NCBI GenBank assembly: GCA_002369075.1
Contig: DFEG01000026.1
Coordinates: 1 to 42,952 of the forward strand
DNA: 42,952 nt
Direction: 5' to 3'
From: Bacteroidales bacterium UBA3808
GTDB lineage: Bacteria > Bacteroidota > Bacteroidia > Bacteroidales > Paludibacteraceae
A program made the position numbers and the translations under genes. Positions 9,229-15,752 of this stretch are shown here, piece by piece. The number at the start of each line of letters is the position of its first letter. Position 1 is the first letter of the stretch. A model generated the notes under the pieces. It did no database searches. It was not told where the DNA came from and saw only the letters and a list, made by a program, of their open reading frames with translations.

Positions 9229-9281
9229 TTACGATTTAAGGATTTACAATGTACGATTTATCGATATTTCGATATTTCGAG
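9229..9281. repeat. Heptamer/octamer repeats between hypB and the flavoenzyme gene
   Basis: The 61-bp gap is almost entirely short repeats: degenerate TACGATTTA/GGATTTACA units, then TCGATATT and TCGATATT followed by TCGAG. The octamer family is the one at 5641-5690 and inside uvrA. Confidence 0.75.
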
Positions 9282-9986
9282 TTATTCCTTCCAATTCTCA
9301 ACCTCCTTCAGCAGCCATTCTGCAAATGCCTCCACTCCTTCTCCGGTCTTGGCACAGATAGGAATGACGGTGGCTTTCGGATTCCGCATATGGATATATT
9401 CCTTGCATTTCTCCAGATCGAAGTCGAAATACGGCAGCACGTCCATCTTGTTGATTACCACTACATCGCAGATACTGAACATCAGCGGGTACTTGAGCGG
9501 TTTGTCATGTCCCTCCGGCACGGACAGAATCATCGCATTCTTCACGGCTCCCGTGTCAAATTCAGCCGGACATACGAGATTGCCTACGTTCTCCAGAATG
9601 ACAAGATCGGGCTGGCTTTCTACTTTGAGCGAAGCGGTCTTTTTACTTTCGACTAACAGGGCATTCAAGCCCTGTTCCGTCATCTCCGCATCGAGGTGGC
9701 ACATCCCGCCGGTATGCAACTGAATGGACTCCACGCCCGTGGCTTCCTTGATTTTGATGGCATCGACATCGCTGTCGATATCCGCCTCCATGACGGCTAT
9801 ACGGATCTTGTCTTTAAGACGGTTGATGGTCTGAATGAGTGTTGTCGTCTTGCCGCTTCCGGGCGAGGACATCAGGTTCAGCAGAAACACACCTTTCTTC
9901 TTCAACTCGCCGCGCAACGCATCGGCAGCACGGTCGTTATCCTCGAAGACACTCTTCTTAATCTCAATGATTTTGACGTTTTCCAT
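9282..9986 (-). CDS. hypB: Hydrogenase nickel incorporation GTPase HypB, 234 aa
   Basis: HypB is a SIMIBI-class GTPase that works with HypA to load nickel into its target enzyme. The P-loop SSPGSGKTT is near residue 43, EADIDSDVDA follows, then the family-specific HTGGMCHLDAEM whose Cys-His pair corresponds to the G-domain metal site, and the NKMD guanine-specificity motif near residue 168. There is no His-rich N-terminal nickel store. The start is placed at the ATG at 9986; a TTG two codons upstream is possible but less likely. It is the first gene of a five-gene minus-strand operon, with its own promoter 45-75 bases upstream. Confidence 0.95.
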   Translation of the reverse strand: MENVKIIEIKKSVFEDNDRAADALRGELKKKGVFLLNLMSSPGSGKTTTLIQTINRLKDKIRIAVMEADIDSDVDAIKIKEATGVESIQLHTGGMCHLDAEMTEQGLNALLVESKKTASLKVESQPDLVILENVGNLVCPAEFDTGAVKNAMILSVPEGHDKPLKYPLMFSICDVVVINKMDVLPYFDFDLEKCKEYIHMRNPKATVIPICAKTGEGVEAFAEWLLKEVENWKE

Positions 9987-10030
9987 GTTCAATTATTCGG
10001 TCAATCCAAAATAGATAATCAAATCGACTG

Positions 10031-10061
10031 CAAAGGTACAACAAAAAATCGACATATGCAA
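10031..10061 (-). promoter_or_regulatory. Promoter of the hypB operon
   Basis: Minus-strand TTGCATATGTCG (10061-10050) stands 23 bases ahead of TACCTTTG (10038-10031). Confidence 0.85.
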
Positions 10062-10119
10062 GCGCATATGAAGAAAAATCTACTTTTCTGCAAATTTTCA
10101 TTGTTAAGCTGTCAAACCG

Positions 10120-10624
10120 TTAGCTGTTTTTGAAGGACTGTATGAACATTGCCCGAATAAACGTATTCAGGGTCATGTACTGTCGCCGCTGAACTTTCGA
10201 CGAGTTAGGATTATAGCCCGGATCCTTCTTTGCAAGGACAGGAGCTTGCGGATCGGGCTCTTTGAGTTGCGCCTTGAAGCGTGCTTCAAATTCCGCCAAC
10301 TGCTGACGCAGAGATTCCTGTTCCGCCCGTTCGGTGTCCGTCATGGCTGCCAATTCGTCAGGTGAATATTTGCCGGAACAGATAATACGCGTAGTAAGCG
10401 CGCTGGCAGAGGCGAAGGATTTAATGTTTTGAAGTTCTGCTCCTTTAGGCGGATTTTTCTTGTAGTCCCGCGGATTGAGAATCTCGTACGACTCTTGCGC
10501 CGCGGTATTAATGACTTTTCCTGTCTCAGAACGGTATTTTTTTCTGTCGGAGGATCGTATTGTCCCTTCTGTTCAGTTTGCCGTTCGCATTTTTGAACAT
10601 TGGATGTAATTCAACTGTGGCCAT
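10120..10624 (-). pseudogene. Conserved-looking hypothetical protein, frameshifted at a run of seven A (about 167 aa if restored)
   Basis: Translation from the ATG at 10624 gives MATVELHPMFKNANGKLNRR and continues to a stop at 10526-10528 after 32 residues. In the next frame, reading continues without interruption to the stop at 10120 through ETGKVINTAAQ, NPRDYKKNPPKG and a C-terminal RRQYMTLNTFIRAM. The two parts join exactly if one base is removed from the run of seven A on the coding strand (10543-10537); the joined product would be about 167 residues. The middle is charged and probably helical (ERAEQESLRQQLAEFEARF). I do not recognise a function. The break may be a real inactivation, a sequencing or assembly error in the homopolymer, or slippage during expression. 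A standard promoter lies upstream (10878-10908) with a leader of about 250 bases. Confidence 0.7.
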
Positions 10625-10659
10625 ATGGCATGATTTTTGTAGTATAAATATTGTTCTAT

Positions 10660-10679
10660 ATCCGCCAAACTTGGCGGAT
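10660..10679. repeat. ATCCGCC-type palindrome
   Basis: ATCCGCCAAACTTGGCGGAT, a 9-bp stem with a 2-base loop. Identical copies lie at 11135-11154 and 11317-11336, and a relative at 20245-20264. Confidence 0.9.
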
Positions 10680-10730
10680 GCAAAAAGACTTCTTCCGTCC
10701 TTTTTCGTTAAGATGACGTTAGCTTAACAA

Positions 10731-10771
10731 CCCACTAACGTCCCACTAATCACCCACTAATCACCCACTCC
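10731..10771. repeat. 11-bp tandem repeat (CCCACTAATCA type)
   Basis: CCCACTAACGT, CCCACTAATCA, CCCACTAATCA and a partial CCCACTCC, in exact 11-bp phase. It lies in the leader of the frameshifted gene. A related 11-bp array is at 25021-25064. Confidence 0.85.
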
Positions 10772-10877
10772 AAGTCTTACAAAAGACCGCAAAAACCTTT
10801 ATTTTACCTCTATACTGTTCCGACGGGAAATTTGGGGAATTTGGGGGATTTGGTGGTAGTGATTAAAAATTCGAGTG

Positions 10878-10908
10878 CAAAGATACAGCTTTTTTCTGAT
10901 ATATGCAA
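10878..10908 (-). promoter_or_regulatory. Promoter of the frameshifted gene
   Basis: Minus-strand TTGCATATATCA (10908-10897) lies 23 bases ahead of TATCTTTG (10885-10878). The ATG is about 250 bases downstream, leaving a long leader that contains the 11-bp array and a palindrome. Confidence 0.8.
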
Positions 10909-11061
10909 ATATTTGGGCAACTTTTTATTTAAGGAATTTTAAAGTTTAGCTATATACGCAACTATGCGTATCTGTCGCCGTTTCGCTCCCAGAAGTCGCG
11001 GACACAGGACACCGCAGGGGGGATTATTCGACAACGGAGATGCCGAACACAGGACAACGAG

Positions 11062-11186
11062 GGCAGAAGTCGGCAAAGCCGATTGTCCAAATTAAATTTG
11101 GACGTAATGGACGGAGTAAAAAGCGGCGTTTCCTATCCGCCAAACTTGGCGGATTCAAAAGAGGAAACACCGAACGAGCAAACGGC
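11062..11186. repeat. Hairpin-rich repeat unit, copy A
   Basis: It contains three inverted repeats in order: TCGGC-AAA-GCCGA (11070-11082), GTCCAAATT-A-AATTTGGAC (11085-11103) and the ATCCGCC palindrome (11135-11154). The last is enclosed by outer arms GTTTCC and GGAAAC. Copy B follows 160-180 bases later; the last 67 bases match copy B with two mismatches. Confidence 0.85.
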
Positions 11187-11221
11187 ATACCATGCCGGAC
11201 AATGGACGAAAGAAGAAACGC

Positions 11222-11368
11222 GGCAGAGGTCGGCAGAGCCGATGTCCGAATATGATTCGGACGCAATGGAAAAAGAAGGGGGGCGCAATAGACAAAGGGG
11301 GAAAGCGGCGTTTCCTATCCGCCAAACTTGGCGGATGCAAAAGAGGAAACACCGAACGGGCAAACGGC
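11222..11368. repeat. Hairpin-rich repeat unit, copy B
   Basis: Same order of hairpins as copy A: TCGGC-AGA-GCCGA (11230-11242), GTCCGAAT-ATG-ATTCGGAC (11244-11262) and the palindrome at 11317-11336. Compared with copy A, the fifth stem pair changes from A-T to G-C on both sides, so pairing is kept. Copy B has an extra stretch between the second and third hairpins. Confidence 0.85.
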
Positions 11369-11431
11369 GAAACTACCAAGAAAGAAAAAGCCGACCGGCA
11401 GACGGCGAAACTACCAAGAAAGAAAAAGCCG
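11364..11431. repeat. 30-bp direct repeat, two copies
   Basis: Copies at 11364-11393 and 11402-11431, starting ACGGCGAAACTACCAAG and ending AAAAAGCCG, separated by 8 bases. Confidence 0.9.
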
Positions 11432-11444
11432 GATACTATCCGGC
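11423..11444 (-). terminator. Rho-independent terminator of the M20 peptidase gene
   Basis: On the minus strand the hairpin GCCGGAT-AGT-ATCCGGC (11444-11428) is followed by TTTTTCTTTC, about 70 bases past the stop codon of the peptidase. A second hairpin without a T run (11464-11481) lies between. Confidence 0.75.
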
Positions 11445-11515
11445 AAAATAAACGAAGCGGAAACCGGCGGAATACCGCCGGAAACAGAACATAAAAAGAA
11501 CCGGCGGCATATCAA

Positions 11516-12895
11516 TTAGTGATTGTCGGCGTAGTGTTTGTAGAACTCGGTGACAGCGATGATGCCTTTCTCCCAGACCTCGAGGTCCATGGACTCGTTG
11601 GGAGAATGGATGGCGTTCTGCTCCAAGCCAAAGCCCATGAGGATCGTTTTGCAGCCGAGGATCTGTTCAAAGGCGGCAATGATGGGTATGGAACCGCCTC
11701 GGCGGGCTGCGAGCGGACGCTTGCCAAAGGCTATCTCAAAGCCTTTCTCCGCCGCCTTGTAAGCCGGAATATCTATCGGACAGACATAACCCTGACCGCC
11801 GTGCATGGGCGTTACTTTGACACGCACGCCCTTCGGCGCGAGGGCTTGGATATAATCCATGAACGATTGTGAGATCTTCTCGTGGTCCTGGTTGGCGACA
11901 AGGCGGCAGGAGACTTTGGCAAAAGCCTTGGAGGGCAGAACGGTCTTGCTCCCCTCTCCCGTGTAGCCACCCCAGATACCGCAGATGTCAAACGACGGAC
12001 GGCAGGAGTTGCGTTCGAGCGTGCTGTACCCCGCTTCACCAAAGACATCATCCACATCGATGGCTTTGTTGTACGCCTCCTGGGAGAAAGGAATCTCGGC
12101 AATCATGGCGCGCTCCTCCTCGGGGATGGGTAGCACGTCGTCATAGAAGCCGGGGATGGTAATCCGTCCGTTCTCATCGACAATCTTGGCGAGCATCTCA
12201 CAAAGGGCGTTGACGGGGTTCTTGACCGCTCCGCCGAAATGTCCGGAATGGAGGTCTCTGTTCGGTCCGTCCACCTCTATCTGCCAATACGCAAGTCCGC
12301 GCAAGCCGGTGGTGATAGAAGGTGTGTCCTTGCCGATCATCGAGGTGTCGGAGACCAGAATAATATCCGCCTTCAGGAGCTCTTTGTGGTCCTCAAGGAA
12401 CGCCTCAAGCGACGGAGAACCGATCTCCTCCTCGCCCTCGAAGATGAACTTGACGTTACATTTCAGTTGTCCGGTCTGAGCCATGTACTCAAAGGCTTTG
12501 GCTTGTATCATCGCCTGCCCTTTGTCGTCATCGGCTCCGCGGGCATAGAGTCTTCCGTCACGGACAGAAGGCTCCCACGGATCAGAATGCCATGCGTCCA
12601 GCGGCTCCACCGGCATGACGTCGTAGTGGGCGTAAACGAGGACCGTAGGTAATTGAGAGTTGATAGTTGATAATTGACAATTATATTCCGCATAGACGAA
12701 GGGATTGCCGGTGGATTCCAAAATTTCCGCTTTCTGGCAGCCGGCGGCGAGGAGCAGTTGGCGCCAACGTTCGGCACAACGGATCATGTCGGGTTTATGC
12801 TCCGCCTCGCAACTGACAGACGGAATACGGATTAGCGACGCCCACTCCTCCATGAATCGGGAACGGTTCGATTGAATGTAATCTTGAATAGTCAT
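11516..12895 (-). CDS. M20-family dipeptidase, 459 aa
   Basis: A zinc-dependent exo-/dipeptidase of the M20 (CNDP/PepV-like) type, which cleaves dipeptides in the cytoplasm. Metal-ligand motifs are visible: VYAHYDVMPVEP with its His-Asp near residue 90, RGADDDKG with the bridging Asp near 120, EGEEEIGSPS with catalytic Glu and ligand near 153, the dimerisation-domain HSGHFGG near 215, and the late His in QNAIHSPNES near 430. The length is typical. Residues 71-83 (YNCQLSTINSQLP) are encoded by an in-frame heptamer array and sit where homologues should have a short loop; the ligands on both sides remain intact. The gene is divergent from uvrA, and both use one shared promoter element. A terminator follows at 11423-11444. 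Confidence 0.92.
   Translation of the reverse strand: MTIQDYIQSNRSRFMEEWASLIRIPSVSCEAEHKPDMIRCAERWRQLLLAAGCQKAEILESTGNPFVYAEYNCQLSTINSQLPTVLVYAHYDVMPVEPLDAWHSDPWEPSVRDGRLYARGADDDKGQAMIQAKAFEYMAQTGQLKCNVKFIFEGEEEIGSPSLEAFLEDHKELLKADIILVSDTSMIGKDTPSITTGLRGLAYWQIEVDGPNRDLHSGHFGGAVKNPVNALCEMLAKIVDENGRITIPGFYDDVLPIPEEERAMIAEIPFSQEAYNKAIDVDDVFGEAGYSTLERNSCRPSFDICGIWGGYTGEGSKTVLPSKAFAKVSCRLVANQDHEKISQSFMDYIQALAPKGVRVKVTPMHGGQGYVCPIDIPAYKAAEKGFEIAFGKRPLAARRGGSIPIIAAFEQILGCKTILMGFGLEQNAIHSPNESMDLEVWEKGIIAVTEFYKHYADNH
12650..12684. repeat. In-frame heptamer array inside the M20 peptidase gene
   Basis: TAATTGA, GAGTTGA, TAGTTGA, TAATTGA and CAATTAT in exact 7-bp phase. The TAGTTGA family recurs twice in the groES leader (18182-18209 and 18252-18272). 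Confidence 0.9.
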
Positions 12896-12912
12896 AGTTC
12901 ACGAATTTTCGG

Positions 12913-12943
12913 CAAAATTACTAAAATATTTTGATATATGCAA
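12913..12943 (-). promoter_or_regulatory. Promoter of the M20 peptidase gene
   Basis: Minus-strand TTGCATATATCA (12943-12932) lies 23 bases ahead of TAATTTTG (12920-12913). Its -33 element overlaps that of the divergent uvrA promoter. Confidence 0.8.
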
Positions 12944-12960
12944 ATTTTTTCGTACCTTTG
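12930..12960 (+). promoter_or_regulatory. Promoter of uvrA
   Basis: TTTGATATATGCA (12930-12942) lies ahead of TACCTTTG (12953-12960), 22 bases from TTG to TA. The predicted start of transcription is only a few bases ahead of the first ATG. Confidence 0.8.
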
Positions 12961-12978
12961 CAGGCTAAATCGATGAAA

Positions 12979-15654
12979 ATGGCAAAAGACGAAGGAAGAA
13001 TAGAAGTGATTGGTGCGCGTGTACACAACCTCAAAAACATCAGTGTGTCCATTCCGCGCAAGCAACTGACGGTGATCACGGGCCTGAGCGGTTCGGGCAA
13101 ATCATCGTTGGCGTTCGATACTATTTTTGCGGAAGGCCAGCGGCGGTACATGGAGACCTTCTCGTCCTACGCCCGCGGGTTCATTGGCCAGATGCAACGA
13201 CCGGATGTCGATAAAATAACCGGTCTGAGTCCCGTCATTTCCATCGATCAGAAGACCACTTCCAAGAATCCACGTTCGACCGTCGGAACGGTCACGGAGG
13301 TATATGATTTCCTGCGACTGCTGTATGCAAGAGCTGCCACCCCCTATTCGTATCTGTCCGGCAAGCCGATGGTTCATTACACGGACGAGCAGATAGTGGA
13401 GCTTATCACGCGCGAGTACGCGAATAAAAAGGTGTTGCTCCTTGCGCCGCTCATCAGCAACCGGAAGGGACATTACAAGGAACTGTTTGAGACCATCCGC
13501 AAGAAAGGATTTATGCATGTCCGTGTCGATGGCGAGGTACAGGAGATCGTCGCCGGCATGAAGCTCGACCGCTACAAGAACCACACGATCGAGGTGGTAG
13601 TGGACCGGCTGAAGATAAGACCGGCTTCGCCTGAAAGAGTACAGACCGTGGCAGATGCCACTGACAGAACACAGACTGATAATGACCTCCGTCGCTTGCG
13701 TCAGTCGATAGACAAGGCGATGACGCAAGGCAACGGGCTGATGGAGATCGTGGATATCGAGAAGCCGGACGAAGTGCGATATTTCAGCCGTAATCTTATG
13801 TGCCCGGAGACGGGACTGAGCTATCCGGAACCGGCGCCGCACACATTCTCGTTCAACAGTCCTTCGGGCTGGTGCCCGTGCTGCAAGGGACTGGGGAAAG
13901 TACAAAGGGACAAAGTACAAAGTACCAACGACGAGGTGGACGAAGCCATCCGTGAGGAGAACTGGTGGGAACAACTGCAAAAGTTGTCAGCCGCAGGCAA
14001 TCAGATTTCAGACGAAGAGCCGGAGGAGAAAGAGGAATGGGTGGAATGTCCGGAATGCCACGGCAAACGGTTGAGCAAAGAAGCGCTCAGTTACCGGTTA
14101 GGCGCTCATAACATCTCCGATCTGGCGGAGATGGACATAGACGAGTTGCTCGCCACATTAGAGGGACTAACCGGTTCTGCCGACCTCACCGACCAACAGA
14201 AATCCATCGCAGAGCCAATACTGAAAGAGATCTGCGCGCGGTTGCGGTTCATGCAGTCCGTGGGACTGAGTTATCTGTCTCTCAACCGCAGTAGCGAGAG
14301 TCTCTCGGGCGGCGAGAGCCAGCGCATTCGTCTGGCCACACAGATCGGCAGCCGGCTGGTGAACGTGTTGTATATTCTGGACGAGCCGTCCATCGGTTTG
14401 CACCAGCGTGATAACGAGCGGCTCATCAACAGTCTGAAGGAACTGCGCGACATGGGCAACTCGGTGATTGTCGTAGAGCACGACGAACAGATGATGCGGG
14501 AGTCCGACTGGATTGTTGATATAGGTCCCAAAGCCGGTCGTCTGGGCGGCAAGGTGCTTTTCAGCGGCAAACCCGAAGAACTGCTAAAGACCGATACGCT
14601 GACGGCGAAATACCTGAAGGGGGAACAAAAAATCGACATATCGACACATCGAGATACCGACATTTCGAAAGACGCTCCCACCCTCACCCTCTCGGGCTGT
14701 ACGGGGAATAACCTGAAGAACGTGACGGTCAAGATTCCGTTGGGTCAGATGGTGTGCGTGACGGGCGTGAGCGGCAGCGGCAAGAGTTCGCTCATCAACC
14801 AGACGCTCTACCCCATTCTCAGCCAGCGTTTCTACCGCAGCAAGACGCAGCCCCTGCCCTACAAGACGATCAAGGGCGTAGAGAATATAGACAAGGTCAT
14901 CAACGTCGATCAGTCGCCTATCGGCCGCACGCCGCGGTCTAATCCGGCTACCTATACCGGCGTGTTCAACGACATCCGCGAGCTCTTTGCGCAACTGCCG
15001 GAGTCAAAGATCAGGGGCTGGAAAGCCGGGCGGTTCAGTTTCAACGCCAAGGGCGGCAGGTGCGAGGAGTGTATGGGTAACGGCTACAAGACCATCCAGA
15101 TGCACTTCATGCCCGATGTGTATGTGCCCTGCGAGGTGTGCGGCACGCAGCGTTACAACCGCGAGACGCTTGAAGTAAGGTGGAAAGGCAAGTCAATCGC
15201 CGACATACTCGACATGACGGTCAATCAGGCGGTGGAGTTCTTTGAACCGCAGCCCAAGATCCTCCGTAAAATCAAGACGATCCAAGACGTGGGTCTGGGA
15301 TATATCAAGTTAGGCCAGGCGTCCACTTCCCTCTCGGGCGGCGAGAGTCAGCGGATCAAGTTAGCCACAGAACTGTCCAGACCGAGCACGGGCAAGACGC
15401 TCTATATCCTCGACGAGCCGACCACGGGTCTGCACTTTGAGGACATCCGCGTGCTGTTGGGCGTACTCCGGCAGTTGGTGGACAAAGGTAATACCGTCGT
15501 CATCATCGAGCATAACACGGATGTCATCCGCGCCTGCGACTGGCTCATCGACATGGGACCGGAGGGCGGACGAGGCGGCGGCACGGTCGTTGCCGAAGGG
15601 ACGGTGGACACCATCCGCAAGAGCAAGAAGAGTATTACCGGGAGGTATGTTTAA
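12979..15654 (+). CDS. uvrA: UvrABC system protein A, 891 aa
   Basis: UvrA is the damage-recognition ATPase of nucleotide excision repair; it loads UvrB on lesions. Two ABC modules are present: P-loops GLSGSGKSS (about 35-43) and GVSGSGKSS (about 595), and signatures LSGGESQRIRL (about 441) and LSGGESQRIKL (about 784). The zinc modules are visible as CPCC/CPECHGKR in the first half and CEECMGNGY with CEVCGTQRYN in the second. The start at 12979 (MAKDEGRIEVIG) matches the usual N-terminus; an ATG at 12973 is also possible. Two low-complexity insertions made of short tandem repeats interrupt loops at about residues 306-316 and 552-563. Convergent with fusA2 across a shared terminator. Confidence 0.97.
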   Translation: MAKDEGRIEVIGARVHNLKNISVSIPRKQLTVITGLSGSGKSSLAFDTIFAEGQRRYMETFSSYARGFIGQMQRPDVDKITGLSPVISIDQKTTSKNPRSTVGTVTEVYDFLRLLYARAATPYSYLSGKPMVHYTDEQIVELITREYANKKVLLLAPLISNRKGHYKELFETIRKKGFMHVRVDGEVQEIVAGMKLDRYKNHTIEVVVDRLKIRPASPERVQTVADATDRTQTDNDLRRLRQSIDKAMTQGNGLMEIVDIEKPDEVRYFSRNLMCPETGLSYPEPAPHTFSFNSPSGWCPCCKGLGKVQRDKVQSTNDEVDEAIREENWWEQLQKLSAAGNQISDEEPEEKEEWVECPECHGKRLSKEALSYRLGAHNISDLAEMDIDELLATLEGLTGSADLTDQQKSIAEPILKEICARLRFMQSVGLSYLSLNRSSESLSGGESQRIRLATQIGSRLVNVLYILDEPSIGLHQRDNERLINSLKELRDMGNSVIVVEHDEQMMRESDWIVDIGPKAGRLGGKVLFSGKPEELLKTDTLTAKYLKGEQKIDISTHRDTDISKDAPTLTLSGCTGNNLKNVTVKIPLGQMVCVTGVSGSGKSSLINQTLYPILSQRFYRSKTQPLPYKTIKGVENIDKVINVDQSPIGRTPRSNPATYTGVFNDIRELFAQLPESKIRGWKAGRFSFNAKGGRCEECMGNGYKTIQMHFMPDVYVPCEVCGTQRYNRETLEVRWKGKSIADILDMTVNQAVEFFEPQPKILRKIKTIQDVGLGYIKLGQASTSLSGGESQRIKLATELSRPSTGKTLYILDEPTTGLHFEDIRVLLGVLRQLVDKGNTVVIIEHNTDVIRACDWLIDMGPEGGRGGGTVVAEGTVDTIRKSKKSITGRYV
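13897..13925. repeat. In-frame heptamer array inside uvrA (AAAGTAC type)
   Basis: AAAGTAC, AAAGGGAC, AAAGTAC and AAAGTAC, translated as KVQRDKVQS between the first zinc region and the rest of module I. Confidence 0.8.
14633..14664. repeat. In-frame octamer array inside uvrA (TCGACATA type)
   Basis: TCGACATA, TCGACACA, TCGAGATA and CCGACATT, translated as IDISTHRDTDIS in the linker between the two ABC modules. The same octamer type fills two gaps of the hyp operon. Confidence 0.88.
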
Positions 15655-15695
15655 AGGCGAATGGTGAAAGGTTATAGGCGAAAGGCGGAGGGTAA
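15654..15695. repeat. Six-unit heptamer array after uvrA (AAGGTGA type)
   Basis: AAGGCGA, ATGGTGA, AAGGTTA, TAGGCGA, AAGGCGG and AGGGTAA in exact phase, between the uvrA stop and its terminator. Confidence 0.85.
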
Positions 15696-15729
15696 AAAAA
15701 GAGTCGCACGGAAAGGTGCGACTCTTTTT
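15694..15729. terminator. Bidirectional terminator between uvrA and fusA2
   Basis: A perfect hairpin with arms GAGTCGCAC and GTGCGACTC, loop GGAAAG, flanked by A7 on the left and T5 on the right. It can serve both convergent genes. Confidence 0.93.
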
Positions 15730-15752
15730 GGTTGAAGGGCCTTTGGCTCTTT

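Larger units (their letters stand above)
10625..11515. other. Gene-free region rich in hairpin repeats
   Basis: About 890 bases with no convincing gene. From left to right it holds an ATCCGCC palindrome (10660-10679), an 11-bp tandem array (10731-10771), the promoter of the frameshifted gene (10878-10908), a duplicated hairpin-rich unit (11062-11186 and 11222-11368), a 30-bp direct repeat (11364-11393 and 11402-11431), the M20 terminator (11423-11444) and a GC-rich hairpin (11464-11481). Open frames across this part are low-complexity Arg/Lys/Gly-rich products of the repeats. Confidence 0.7.

Noticed and set aside
11040..11494. Overlapping plus- and minus-strand frames of 70-122 codons in the repeat region
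   Set aside because: They consist of repeat-derived peptides (SAKLGG, KRGNTERANG) occurring in several frames, with low-complexity Arg/Lys content and no promoter or start context.
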